NCBI GenBank assembly: GCA_031428275.1
Contig: JANPPC010000016.1
Location: forward strand, 1-64,000
Source of the DNA: Pseudobdellovibrio sp031428275
GTDB taxonomy: Bacteria; Bdellovibrionota; Bdellovibrionia; Bdellovibrionales; Bdellovibrionaceae
Length of the DNA stretch: 64,000 nucleotides
Direction: 5' to 3'
Position 1 is the stretch's first letter, and each line of letters opens with the position of its first letter. The position numbers and the translations under genes were made by a program. Below are positions 46,139 through 55,390 of this stretch, one piece after another. The notes under the pieces were generated by a model. That model searched no databases. It saw only the letters and a program-made list of their open reading frames with translations, and was not told the DNA's origin.

Positions 46139-46513
46139 TTATTGGAAAAGATGTTTACCGGGAGCTTCTTGATCTTCCATGCATGAAATACAAAGAGTCG
46201 CCAGTGGGCGAGCCTTTAAGCGACGTACATCGATCAATTCGTCGCAGCATTCACACTGGCCATAGGTCCCAGCTGTGAACTTTGATAAGGCCTTATCGAT
46301 TAATAGAAGTGATAACTGATCACGCTCATGTAATTGAATATTTAAATTATCTTGCAGATCTTGAACAACAGCATCTGCCTCATCTGCGGCCTTCGAAGAT
46401 GAGACCTGTAAATTTTTAAATTCTAAATGTTTATTCAGGATTTCACTTTTTTGTACCAAAAGAGATTTCCGAACCAAATCTAAATCTGAGCTAAGTACTT
46501 CGGCGCTCTTCAT
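46139..46513 (-). CDS. DksA/TraR-family protein with intact zinc finger
   Basis: The 124-residue protein has a coiled-coil hairpin (about 10-80) whose tip carries DEADAV (44-49), close to the DxxDxA motif DksA uses inside the RNA polymerase secondary channel. The C-terminal zinc site is complete: C87, C90, C108 and C111 (with an additional C89). It is shorter than E. coli DksA (151). DksA-type proteins work with ppGpp in the stringent response. GGGGGG precedes the ATG. A second family member is encoded 99 bp upstream on the same strand. Confidence 0.87.
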   Translation of the reverse strand: MKSAEVLSSDLDLVRKSLLVQKSEILNKHLEFKNLQVSSSKAADEADAVVQDLQDNLNIQLHERDQLSLLLIDKALSKFTAGTYGQCECCDELIDVRRLKARPLATLCISCMEDQEAPGKHLFQ

Positions 46514-46612
46514 CTAATTCCCCCCTAGATAAAAATTTTCCAAAAGTTTCAGGGATAATTAGCCGAGCTCAGATTTATGTCACCAAAATAGTTAAAACCT
46601 TTGCGTGACGAA

Positions 46613-46984
46613 TCATCGAACATGATTTGTCATAGAGTATTTTTTCTGAGCATTTTCACGGATTTCCGCTCCTTCAATGCTCAAACGTGTCCAAGGAAGA
46701 GCAAGTAATCTGTCCGTCTCAATTTTCTCGCCAGTCTCTTCGCACAACCCGTAGTGTCCTTGTTCTATGCGGCCCAGCGCGTATTCAACTTCTAACAGTT
46801 GATTTTTGATTCTTGTCTGGTTGACTAAAAAAGTATGTTCTTCTTGATGTGCTGCAGATTGATCAATTTCATCTCCGCCGGCTTTATCGATTTGGTTGAA
46901 ATGATCGGTCGCTTGTTTGGCGCGATTCAACAAATCAGTTTTTATTCTAAGCAACTTTTCTTTGCAGGCTTTAATTAGATCCAC
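46613..46984 (-). CDS. DksA/TraR-family protein with degenerate zinc site
   Basis: The 123-residue protein has the same coiled-coil layout, with DEIDQS (38-43) at the tip. The zinc-ligand positions read C81, T84, S102 and G105, so three of four cysteines are replaced. Pseudomonas DksA2 is a known family member that lacks the full cysteine set and works under zinc limitation; this may be an analogue. The start is GTG with a perfect AGGAGG upstream. Confidence 0.83.
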   Translation of the reverse strand: MDLIKACKEKLLRIKTDLLNRAKQATDHFNQIDKAGGDEIDQSAAHQEEHTFLVNQTRIKNQLLEVEYALGRIEQGHYGLCEETGEKIETDRLLALPWTRLSIEGAEIRENAQKKYSMTNHVR

Positions 46985-47106
46985 GGCAACCTCCTGTTAC
47001 AGACCTTAGTTCAGGCCTTTGCGGCCCAACCTATGCGGCCCAGCCTAGCTTAATGCTAGCCTTTCTTGGGTCTTAAGACGTGCCTCACGAAAAAGTCGGT
47101 TAAAAA

Positions 47107-48813
47107 CTACTCAACTTTTTTTATAATTCCTTTATCTAAAGATAAAACATGAACGGGGCGTTCTAATTCGCGTAAATTTGACATTCTAAGCTCTCCGGTG
47201 ACGCCCTGGGTTCGACCCATGCTTCGCAGCCTAGAAGCCAGCAAATCCCTACTGGTAGCGCCTGCCGAGACGATATCGCGCACGATCTTAGCCGATTCGA
47301 AGGCCTGCATCTCTATAAGAGTCGGCTCTTCGCTATACTGCATGATGTAGTCTTTAAAAAATTCAGTTTCGCGCATTTTTGTATCATTCAAGTCGACCGC
47401 GTCTACGAAAAAAATACCATCGGCTTGTAAGCCCGTCCTTTTAACGATGTCGGGTGTATTCCAAATATTTGTGCCTAGGTAGGTTAATTTAGGTACATCA
47501 TTCACCTTCATAAAAGCCATTACTTGGCCCAAAGATTTTCCGGTGTCGGGTAAAAACAAAACATCGAAATCAACAATCGGAGGTAAAACATTTTCTTCAA
47601 CTTCATGTGCACGTGACTTGTTTTTATTTTTATTTTTTTCTTCACGTTCTTTTTTAACCAACCGAAGCTCTTTTAAGCGATCACGATATTCTTCGGGACG
47701 AGCTTCGGGGTAATACGTGCCAACTAATTTTTGAATGACATTCGTGAAATCATTTTCTTTGGGGTCGTAAGTTTGCGCGGCAACAACCTGACCATTACGA
47801 GCCAGCACGTGATCCCAAAAAATGTTTGAGAACTCAACGCCATAAGTATCATTTGGGTAAAGAATGGCGTAGCGGCGCGCCCCAAGCTTCTCGTAAGCAT
47901 ACTTAACTAATTGATCAACTTGCATTTCGGGAGTAAGCGAATTTCTAAAAATCGACTCGCCCATGCCTGTTAAGCCCGATTTTTGCGACAAAGCAATAAA
48001 CGGAATATTTAGAAAATCTGCGCGCTGGGCAATTACGGTTGCTTCTTTAGAAGAAAGCCCGCCGACAATGGCCACAACCTTATCATCGCGAATGAGTTTG
48101 TCGACGCCGACGTTAGCTGACTCAGCGAGGCTTTGGGTGTCGTAAATAGCTAAACGAAAACGGGCATCTGATTTGTTTAGGCCGAGACCCATTCTAATTG
48201 CATTTAGTGCGTGCTGTCCGACGTTAGCGTTTTTTCCGGTTAAAGGAAGTATCGCGCCGATTACTTTTGAATCGGTTGATTCTGAAGCTTGAAGAATATT
48301 AACTAATTGTTGAGAGGGCGCGACCAGGGCACTTTGTGGAAACTGAGTCGCGAGCGAATTAAAATAATCGATCGCATCACTTGTCTTTCTTTCTTTTTGC
48401 GCGCGATACCCAAGGCTGAACAAAATTTGCGGACGGTAAGTAATTAATTGATCGTTTGTGGCCGCAGACTCGAGCTGATCCTGTGACATTCGATTATCAA
48501 TAATATCAGCGGCATTTTTCTTGGCCAAGCCCGGAGCTCTTAGAGCGACTAAGTAATCAAAGCCAGTAGCCTGAGCCGAAGCGTAAGCGGGACTTGCGAC
48601 AGCCGCAACTTGCGAGCTTTGCGTTGTGCCAACCAATCCTGGGTCGGCAACGATCGTTTCAGTTGCGCGTGATTGTTGAGCTTGATGATAGCTGTTGCTA
48701 AGCTGCGCGCGGGGCGATGGTTGAGGGGGGCGACGGTTAGTTTGAATTTGAATTGGTTTACTGCTGCAACTAAAGATAAATAAAAATGAACTCAACAATA
48801 AAACTCGAATCAT
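47107..48813 (-). CDS. LppC/LpoA-like lipoprotein with periplasmic-binding fold
   Basis: The 568-residue protein has a lipoprotein signal (MIRVLLLSSFLFIFSC, Cys 16), a Pro/Gln/Ala-rich linker, a TPR-like helical region (about 95-175) and a type I periplasmic-binding fold (from VIGAILPLTGKNANVGQ near 184). This TPR-plus-binding-fold architecture matches LpoA (LppC), the outer-membrane activator of penicillin-binding protein 1A. A lysine/glutamate-rich insertion (KEREEKNKNKNKSRAHEVEE) is unusual. It overlaps the dnaJ-like gene by ATGA. Confidence 0.78.
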   Translation of the reverse strand: MIRVLLLSSFLFIFSCSSKPIQIQTNRRPPQPSPRAQLSNSYHQAQQSRATETIVADPGLVGTTQSSQVAAVASPAYASAQATGFDYLVALRAPGLAKKNAADIIDNRMSQDQLESAATNDQLITYRPQILFSLGYRAQKERKTSDAIDYFNSLATQFPQSALVAPSQQLVNILQASESTDSKVIGAILPLTGKNANVGQHALNAIRMGLGLNKSDARFRLAIYDTQSLAESANVGVDKLIRDDKVVAIVGGLSSKEATVIAQRADFLNIPFIALSQKSGLTGMGESIFRNSLTPEMQVDQLVKYAYEKLGARRYAILYPNDTYGVEFSNIFWDHVLARNGQVVAAQTYDPKENDFTNVIQKLVGTYYPEARPEEYRDRLKELRLVKKEREEKNKNKNKSRAHEVEENVLPPIVDFDVLFLPDTGKSLGQVMAFMKVNDVPKLTYLGTNIWNTPDIVKRTGLQADGIFFVDAVDLNDTKMRETEFFKDYIMQYSEEPTLIEMQAFESAKIVRDIVSAGATSRDLLASRLRSMGRTQGVTGELRMSNLRELERPVHVLSLDKGIIKKVE

Positions 48814-49796
48814 TTCCGACCTCTTAAAACAGTTTGTAATTTCTCTTGATAACTTTTCACCAGGGGAGTCGCCTCGTTAAAACGGTGCAACTCTTCTAGA
48901 ATTTCTTTCTGTCGCGAATTAACTTTATTAGGTGTGTCGACTAAAACTCGAACAAGCATGTCGCCCGCGCCTACGGACCCTAATTTAGGAAACCCTTTGC
49001 CCTTTAGACGAAAAGCTTGTCCCGAGTGGGTTCCAGCCGGAATTTTAATTTCTGCCTTACCAAACAAGGTCGGAATTTCTGAGGTCGCACCTAAAATAGC
49101 ATCGGTGTACGAAACAGGTAGATCTAAAATAACGTCGAATTCTTCGCGCTTAAATAAAGCGTGTTCTTGTAAATCAATAATAACGTAAAGATCACCAGCG
49201 GTTCCCGAAGCTGGCTTATCACCTTCGCCAGCTAATTTAAGGCGCTGACCTTCTTTAACTCCGGCGGGAACAGTTACGGCCAACTTTGCAGATTCTTCTT
49301 TCGAGCCCACTTGGCGCATAAAACTGACCATTCTTTCACAGCCGGTTGCAGCTTCTTCAAACGAAACTGAAAGTGTGTAGCGCAAATCAGATCCGCGAAC
49401 GGGCGCGCGCGGCCCGCCACGCTGACGGCCACTGTTGTAGGCGCCACCACCTCGACCGCCCTGGCCACCACCGAAAATATCCCCGAACACATCGCCGAAG
49501 ATATCTTGAAAAGGGTCGGCGTTGCCGGCTCCGCGCTGCTGACCGCCAAAGCCGCCGCCGAACGGGTTTCCGCCCGCACCAGCGTGACCAAACTGATCGT
49601 AAGTTTGACGTTTTTTTTCGTCGCTTAATGTTTCGTAAGCCTCTGAGAATTCTTTGAATTTATCTTCGGCCTTTTTATCGCCGGGATTTTTATCAGGATG
49701 ATATTGCATAGCGAGCTTACGATAAGCTTTCTTAATTTCATCTTGGGTTGCGGAGCGCGCAACGCCCAAAAGTTGATAAAAATCTTTTTTAGCCAC
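48810..49796 (-). CDS. DnaJ-family co-chaperone lacking the zinc finger
   Basis: The 328-residue protein has a J domain (about 4-70) with the HPD motif at 33-35, a long Gly/Phe region (about 75-130) and two C-terminal beta domains (about 135-320). The four CxxCxGxG zinc repeats of DnaJ are absent, so it is a CbpA-type (class II) J protein. It stimulates DnaK ATPase and holds unfolded proteins. GTG start, 3 bp after grpE; it overlaps the LpoA-like gene by 4 bp. Confidence 0.92.
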   Translation of the reverse strand: MAKKDFYQLLGVARSATQDEIKKAYRKLAMQYHPDKNPGDKKAEDKFKEFSEAYETLSDEKKRQTYDQFGHAGAGGNPFGGGFGGQQRGAGNADPFQDIFGDVFGDIFGGGQGGRGGGAYNSGRQRGGPRAPVRGSDLRYTLSVSFEEAATGCERMVSFMRQVGSKEESAKLAVTVPAGVKEGQRLKLAGEGDKPASGTAGDLYVIIDLQEHALFKREEFDVILDLPVSYTDAILGATSEIPTLFGKAEIKIPAGTHSGQAFRLKGKGFPKLGSVGAGDMLVRVLVDTPNKVNSRQKEILEELHRFNEATPLVKSYQEKLQTVLRGRK

Positions 49797-49798
49797 AA

Positions 49799-50350
49799 CT
49801 AAGCTTCTCCCTGCGGAATAGAAGACGTTGCAACTACGACTTGGCCTGTACGAATAATTTTATCGTGCAATTTGTAAGGTTTCTTGAATACACGGGCGAT
49901 GTGACCATTAGGCACATCGTTTGTTGGTTCTGAGCTTAAAGCTTCGTGATGAGCCGGGTTGAAGGGCTGACCTTCGCTAGGCACTTCAAGAATGCCATGC
50001 TTGGCCAAAGCATCTTTTAGCTCTTTAGCGGTCATTTCAACGCCAACTTTAAATGTTTGCATAGTTTCTGGCGTTAGTTTTACGGCCAACGCGCGTTCGA
50101 AATTATCCATCACTTCTAAAACATCGCGGGCGATTCGCTCGGCGCCAAATTTTAAAAGTTCAGAGCGCTCTTTAATTGAATTACGCTTAAAATTTTCGAA
50201 CTCTGCCTTAAGGTAAAGAAAATCATTCTTCCACTTCAAAGCATCTTCTTGAGCCAGCTCTAGATCGTTCTTTATTAGTTCAGCATTTGCGGCGACGCCA
50301 TCTTGCGCATCTTGTGTGCTCGGGCCTTTTTTTTCTTCTGAATTTGACAT
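49799..50350 (-). CDS. grpE: Nucleotide exchange factor GrpE
   Basis: The 183-residue protein has a long N-terminal helix (KNDFLYLKAEFENFKRN) and the C-terminal beta domain with the signature PNGHIARVFKKPYKLHDKIIRTGQVVV (residues 146-172 approx.). It releases ADP from DnaK. GGGAGC precedes the ATG. A consensus TTGACA is present on the minus strand at 50405-50400, but no well-spaced -10 follows. dnaK itself is not in the window. Confidence 0.95.
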   Translation of the reverse strand: MSNSEEKKGPSTQDAQDGVAANAELIKNDLELAQEDALKWKNDFLYLKAEFENFKRNSIKERSELLKFGAERIARDVLEVMDNFERALAVKLTPETMQTFKVGVEMTAKELKDALAKHGILEVPSEGQPFNPAHHEALSSEPTNDVPNGHIARVFKKPYKLHDKIIRTGQVVVATSSIPQGEA

Positions 50351-50446
50351 TTTTTGCTCCCAAATATTTCAATATATACATTGAGGTTTACTTTATAAAT
50401 GTCAATGCGCTTGCCAAAAAATAGACTTGAATAAGGCCCTAAAAAG

Positions 50447-51598
50447 TTAAGTCAAATCAGACTTAAGAAAAGTGAATTTTTCGAATACTTGATTGCTAAC
50501 TAAAATACCTTTTTCAGTCAGACAATGCGAGTCACCCACTAGATATAGTAGATCGTGTTTGATGAGCGGAGCGATCAGATCACGCACCTGTTCGGCCGTA
50601 GAAGCTCCGAACTTATTCACTACTTTATCCACAGATAGTCCTGCGCTTAAACGTAGGGATGTATGACAAAAGTCCGTAAGTGCTTGATGCTTTTCAAGCA
50701 CCTCTATCTGTGAAGAATGATCGTAGCTGCCAGTCGTGATTTGCTGCGCATAAATTTCAAGCGAATTTGGGTTCCAAAAACGGCTACCCCACTCAGAAGA
50801 CTTCGAATAAGAATGGGCACTTAAACCAAGACCCCAGTATTGTTCGTCGGTCCAATAAAGTAAGTTGTGTTGAGATTCAAAACCAGGTTTTGCATAATTT
50901 GAAATTTCGTAACGGGCCTGGCCATTCTTTAATAACGCATTGTGAATAATTTCAAACATGCGCACTTGGTCATCTTCTAACGGCCGATTTTTAGAAAGCG
51001 GATGCCCCTCTGGAACCGTCAAGCAATACGGTGATATGTGTTTTGCGCCAAGCTCGACCGCTACGTCGACATCGTACTGAAGTTCAGACAGCGTTTGGGT
51101 CGGCAATGCAAATAGAACATCAAATGAGAAATTCAAATTGTACTTACGCAGCAGCGCCAGTGTCTGGCGGGTTTGATCAGCGTTGTGTTCGCGATGAACC
51201 ATTTTCAGTAAGCGATCCGAAAAAGTTTGCGCACCTACGCTAAAGCGGTTGATACCAGCCTTCAAATAAATTTCAAGCTTACGTTCGTCAACCGTTGCTG
51301 GATTAATTTCAATTGTAATTTCAGTTTGAGGTCCAGTTGTGTATCCGAACTTGGCGAGTTCAGAAATCAGATCTACAATAAGCTCAGCCTCAATAAGGCT
51401 AGGCGTACCGCCACCAAAGTAGATGGTTTTAAGTTCTCGAGGCGCAAATAGATTTTTCTTATCAGAAATTTCTTTTTTAACTAAGGAGACGTAATCTTGA
51501 GGTGGGCGAATCTCAGTGTGCACGTATGTTGCGAAATCGCAGTAAGTGCAGCGCTGAAGACAATACGGAATATGGATATACACACCTAAAGCAGACAT
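50447..51598 (-). CDS. hemW: Heme chaperone HemW (radical SAM)
   Basis: The 383-residue radical-SAM protein has C13-x3-C17-x2-C20 in YCLQRCTYCDF, with the Phe that separates HemW from HemN (which has a further Cys). The motif YFGGGTPSL and the C-terminal HemN-type domain follow. HemW inserts heme into apoproteins. The start is 13 bp from the divergent M16 peptidase start, and no good ribosome site is visible. Confidence 0.93.
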   Translation of the reverse strand: MSALGVYIHIPYCLQRCTYCDFATYVHTEIRPPQDYVSLVKKEISDKKNLFAPRELKTIYFGGGTPSLIEAELIVDLISELAKFGYTTGPQTEITIEINPATVDERKLEIYLKAGINRFSVGAQTFSDRLLKMVHREHNADQTRQTLALLRKYNLNFSFDVLFALPTQTLSELQYDVDVAVELGAKHISPYCLTVPEGHPLSKNRPLEDDQVRMFEIIHNALLKNGQARYEISNYAKPGFESQHNLLYWTDEQYWGLGLSAHSYSKSSEWGSRFWNPNSLEIYAQQITTGSYDHSSQIEVLEKHQALTDFCHTSLRLSAGLSVDKVVNKFGASTAEQVRDLIAPLIKHDLLYLVGDSHCLTEKGILVSNQVFEKFTFLKSDLT

Positions 51599-51611
51599 AA
51601 AGGACTTATAG

Positions 51612-54215
51612 ATGAAGCAGATTAAATATCAACTGAAAAACAAAATGAAAGTCTTATTTATCCAAAGTAAAAAATCTCCGGTGGTTAGTGTGCAGATGTG
51701 GGTTAAAACCGGCAGCGCTGACGAGAAAAAAGGTGAAGAAGGAATCAGTCACTTCATCGAGCACTTGGTTTTCAAAGGGACCGACAAATTCAAAGTTGGC
51801 GAGATCGCAAACCTAGTAGAGGCTTCGGGCGGAGAGTTAAACGCGTACACGTCGTTTGATCAAACAGTTTTTTACGTAACAATTTCAAAGAGCTTTTCGG
51901 ACGTTGCGCTAGATACTGTCAGCCAAATGATGGGTTACCCAACCTTTGTTCCAGCCGAAATCGATAGCGAACGTGAAGTCGTTTGTGAAGAAATAAAAAT
52001 GGGACAAGATTCTCCGGGCCGCAGATCTTCGCAAGTTATGTTTTCGTCGGCCTTTAAAAAACACGCATATGGTTTGCCCGTGATTGGTTATGAAAAGAAC
52101 GTTCGCTCGTGGTCGGCTAAGAAAATTAAACAGTTTTATCAATCGCGCTACGTGCCGTCCAACATGTTTTTAGTTGTTTCCGGAGACTTTGAAATTCCCG
52201 AGATGAAACAAAAAGTTGAAAAATATTTTGCCGGATTTGTTCCGTACAAGCTACGCAAAGTTAAACGCGCGCAGGAACCAAAACAGAAAAAATTTCAATT
52301 TAAGGCCGAAAAATATAAGATACAAGATCAGCATCTACACTTGACCTTTAAGGCGCCGAACGTAAAAAGTAAAGATGTGCCAGCATTAGATATCTTAGCG
52401 ATGACTTTGGGTCAGGGCGATAGCTCGGCGTTGGTTAAAAAACTTCGTCTTGAAAATCCGATTGTTAACTCGGTTTCTGCATTTAATTATAATCCGCAAG
52501 ATCAGGGCATATTTGCAATCTCAGCTCATTACCAAGAAGATAAGTTTGAAACAATTACCGAAGAAATTCTGAAGCAACTCGACTTCATTCAAAACAACCC
52601 GCCTTCGTGGGACGAAATTAAACGTGCACGTATTGCGATCTCGTCGGAGCAATTCTATTCTATTGAGACCGTAGATGGTTTAGCCAGCAAAGCGGGCGGC
52701 CAAGAATTCTATCTTGCAGACTCGAATGCGCATAAAAAATATTTAGCGGCCGTTAATAAAATTACGCCAGAAGATGTGCAAAAAGCGGCCAAGAAATACT
52801 TTAAGTTAGATCAATTAAGCGCCTCTTTTTTAGGGTCGGCTGATAAAGCATCTTCGGAGAAGAAATTACAGACCCTTCCGGCTCTTTGGAAAAAAACGAT
52901 TTCGACAAAAAAGTCACCGAAGACAAAAACAAAAAAAGTATATATTCCTAAGCTAACCATGACCGAGAAGAAGAACAGCGTTGATCACAACGTTGAAAAA
53001 ATTGAATTGAAGTCAGGCATTAGAATCTTATTTAAGAAAATGGACGATATTCCGACGGTCTCCTCAAAATTTGTCTTTCGCGGCGGAGCCCGCTTAGAAA
53101 CGCCGCAAACAATGGGGCTTTCGGATTTAGCAACTCGTAGCTGGATGAGCGGAACTAACACACAAAATGAAGAGCAACTGTTAAAATCAGTTGAAGAACT
53201 TGCGATGGGATTATCGCCTTTCACGGGAAAGAACACGTTTGGTTTTTCTGTTGATTACATGACGGCGTTCGAAGACAAAGCTTTAGATCTAACGTTAAGC
53301 ACAATGACTGAGTCTCCGTTTACGACAGAAATTATTGACCGCGAGAAAACTTTGATGGCTCAGCAGATTAAGTCGAAAGAAGATCATCCCTCAAGTCTTT
53401 GCGTACGTCAGTTTATGAAGGCGATGTATGGCGAAAGTCATCCGCTGGCTTTTGACGGTGCCGGCACATTACAAACACTAGAAAACATCGGGCGAAAAGA
53501 AATCGTTCAATTAAAAGATCAAATTTTGAACCCAGCTAACCTAACGGTTGCAGTCGTTGGCGATTTTAATAAAAAAGAATGGTTAAATAAAATCGAGCAG
53601 CTTGAAAAGCGCATGACGAAAAGCTCTAAAGCGGCACCAACTTTTGATCTTCCAAAATTGTCCGAAAACAAACACGAATTTCTAGAAAAAGACAAAGAAC
53701 AGTCTCACGTTATCATCGGCTGGAGAGGCTTAAGTATCACCGACCCAAACCGCTTCGTACTTCAGGCTATTCAAGCAATTCTTGCCGGCCAAGGTGGCCG
53801 ACTGTTCTATGAATTACGCGATAAAAATTCGTTAGCTTATTCAGTGTCGCCTTTGAAAATGGAATCTTTAGAAACAGGTTATTTTGGAGGTTATATTGCG
53901 TGCTCTCCCGAAAAAGTTGAAAAAGCGATCGAGATGTTTCAGGTTGAATTCAAGAAACTAATTTCTGAAAAAGTTTCGTTTGAAGAATTAGACCGCGCTA
54001 AGCGATATTTAATTGGCCAACATGATATCGGTCTTCAACGTAAATCAGCCTTATGTAACTTACTGGTATTCGATGAAGTGTACGGAAATGATTACAACCA
54101 AAGTCTTCACGTTGCTTTAGAATATCAAAAAGTAACTCAAGACAAAATTATCGAACTTTCGCAGTCTTTATTTACAAAGCCTTATGTGGTTAGTATTGTA
54201 GGAAAGCGCCTGTAA
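51612..54215 (+). CDS. M16 family zinc metallopeptidase, double domain
   Basis: The 867-residue protein has two M16 halves. The first carries the inverted zinc motif HFIEH (His47, Glu50, His51) and the downstream glutamates in EREVVCEEIK. The second half (from about 455) has the fold (RGGARLETPQTMGLSDL) but no HxxEH, as expected for the inactive partner domain. No signal peptide is visible at the N-terminus. Relatives are PqqL/pitrilysin-like processing peptidases. AAGGAC precedes the ATG. Confidence 0.93.
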   Translation: MKQIKYQLKNKMKVLFIQSKKSPVVSVQMWVKTGSADEKKGEEGISHFIEHLVFKGTDKFKVGEIANLVEASGGELNAYTSFDQTVFYVTISKSFSDVALDTVSQMMGYPTFVPAEIDSEREVVCEEIKMGQDSPGRRSSQVMFSSAFKKHAYGLPVIGYEKNVRSWSAKKIKQFYQSRYVPSNMFLVVSGDFEIPEMKQKVEKYFAGFVPYKLRKVKRAQEPKQKKFQFKAEKYKIQDQHLHLTFKAPNVKSKDVPALDILAMTLGQGDSSALVKKLRLENPIVNSVSAFNYNPQDQGIFAISAHYQEDKFETITEEILKQLDFIQNNPPSWDEIKRARIAISSEQFYSIETVDGLASKAGGQEFYLADSNAHKKYLAAVNKITPEDVQKAAKKYFKLDQLSASFLGSADKASSEKKLQTLPALWKKTISTKKSPKTKTKKVYIPKLTMTEKKNSVDHNVEKIELKSGIRILFKKMDDIPTVSSKFVFRGGARLETPQTMGLSDLATRSWMSGTNTQNEEQLLKSVEELAMGLSPFTGKNTFGFSVDYMTAFEDKALDLTLSTMTESPFTTEIIDREKTLMAQQIKSKEDHPSSLCVRQFMKAMYGESHPLAFDGAGTLQTLENIGRKEIVQLKDQILNPANLTVAVVGDFNKKEWLNKIEQLEKRMTKSSKAAPTFDLPKLSENKHEFLEKDKEQSHVIIGWRGLSITDPNRFVLQAIQAILAGQGGRLFYELRDKNSLAYSVSPLKMESLETGYFGGYIACSPEKVEKAIEMFQVEFKKLISEKVSFEELDRAKRYLIGQHDIGLQRKSALCNLLVFDEVYGNDYNQSLHVALEYQKVTQDKIIELSQSLFTKPYVVSIVGKRL

Positions 54216-54329
54216 GAACTTCATGCAACAGTAATACATAGACAAAATTCATCCCTTTTTATAGATAACAGCTTCGTTCAATTAATAAGCAAGCTTTAGT
54301 TATACGGTTGAAAGACCAAGGGATGTATT

Positions 54330-55295
54330 ATGACGACCAAAATAGTTCTGTTGTTCGCAGCCGTACTTTTTATTTTCGCATCGAACGCCTTCGCCGCGCC
54401 TGAGTCAGATCAAGTCGCAAAAGTTTTAAAATACCGAACAAATGGTAACGATGCATTTTTAAATAGACTTTTATCTCCTGCAAAAACCCTAGATATTACT
54501 AAGAGCGACTCAGACCGAGTACAAGGTGTAAATAATAAAATCGCGAAAGAAATAGATCTTATTGCGGCCGCCTTTAACTCAGCCGCCGAAGACAAAAAAG
54601 TTGACGCGACTTTTGCTGCAGCAAACTCTATTGATGCAAAACTAAAAAGCTCAAATGGTGCTAATATTGTATTCGTTGACGGAACACCTAGCGCAGCCAC
54701 TTCACGAAACTTAATTTTAATTCCAAAAAAAAACTCCTCAATTACAGCCGCGTCGGTTACAGATATATTAACTTCATATAAACGCTCCGCAAAACTCAGT
54801 GATTATGTTTATGAATACGCAGACGTGCAAAGTCTAACCTCGGGCTTAATTAAAACAGCGACCGGGACCGAGACTTCGTGGATACCGCCCGAAGCGGCAA
54901 CCGCCTTTTCTTCGGGTAAGCCATACGTGTTAAAAAAGTGTCGCCAGCTACTTGGCTGGAGATGCGTCACATCTTTTTACCGAAAAGACGCTTACCTAAA
55001 GTCTACGCACGCTTTTAGCTTACTGTTTGTCGCTATCGTTGACCTAACCCAAAACCCCGACCACGCTAACTTTGCAGGCGATAAGCGTTCGATTAACCAA
55101 ATCGCGGGTAGTACCGCAGTGTACATGGTGAAAGAAAGCTCTAAGTGGGTTATGATTTACGGATCAGAAACTCAGTGGGCTAACGAGAAGTTATCTTTCA
55201 CGGGAGTTATTCAAAAAGAATTTCAAAAAGACTTTGATCGCTTTAAGGAGCGTCTATCATTAGATTTAAAAATTTCAAGCGGAGAGCTTTTCTAG
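54330..55295 (+). CDS. Exported protein of unknown function
   Basis: The 321-residue protein has a clean signal peptide (cleavage near NAFA-APES). The mature part starts helical and alanine-rich (about 25-110) and becomes a mixed beta region with Trp/Tyr (about 150-280), including a Cys pair in KKCRQLLGWRC. I recognise no family. It stands alone between the M16 gene (114-bp gap) and the next gene (95-bp gap). Confidence 0.68.
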   Translation: MTTKIVLLFAAVLFIFASNAFAAPESDQVAKVLKYRTNGNDAFLNRLLSPAKTLDITKSDSDRVQGVNNKIAKEIDLIAAAFNSAAEDKKVDATFAAANSIDAKLKSSNGANIVFVDGTPSAATSRNLILIPKKNSSITAASVTDILTSYKRSAKLSDYVYEYADVQSLTSGLIKTATGTETSWIPPEAATAFSSGKPYVLKKCRQLLGWRCVTSFYRKDAYLKSTHAFSLLFVAIVDLTQNPDHANFAGDKRSINQIAGSTAVYMVKESSKWVMIYGSETQWANEKLSFTGVIQKEFQKDFDRFKERLSLDLKISSGELF

Positions 55296-55390
55296 CCCTA
55301 AGTCGAAACTAGCACCCCTTACCAGATTTTTTTAAGCGACTCGTTTAAAAAACCGATAAAATAGTAGTAACTATATAGAGGTGTCTCAAA

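Noticed and set aside
55328..55352. A/T-rich inverted repeat TTTTTTAAGCG...CGTTTAAAAAA as a terminator
   Set aside because: The stem is only three G/C-type pairs including a wobble, and no T-run follows on either strand.
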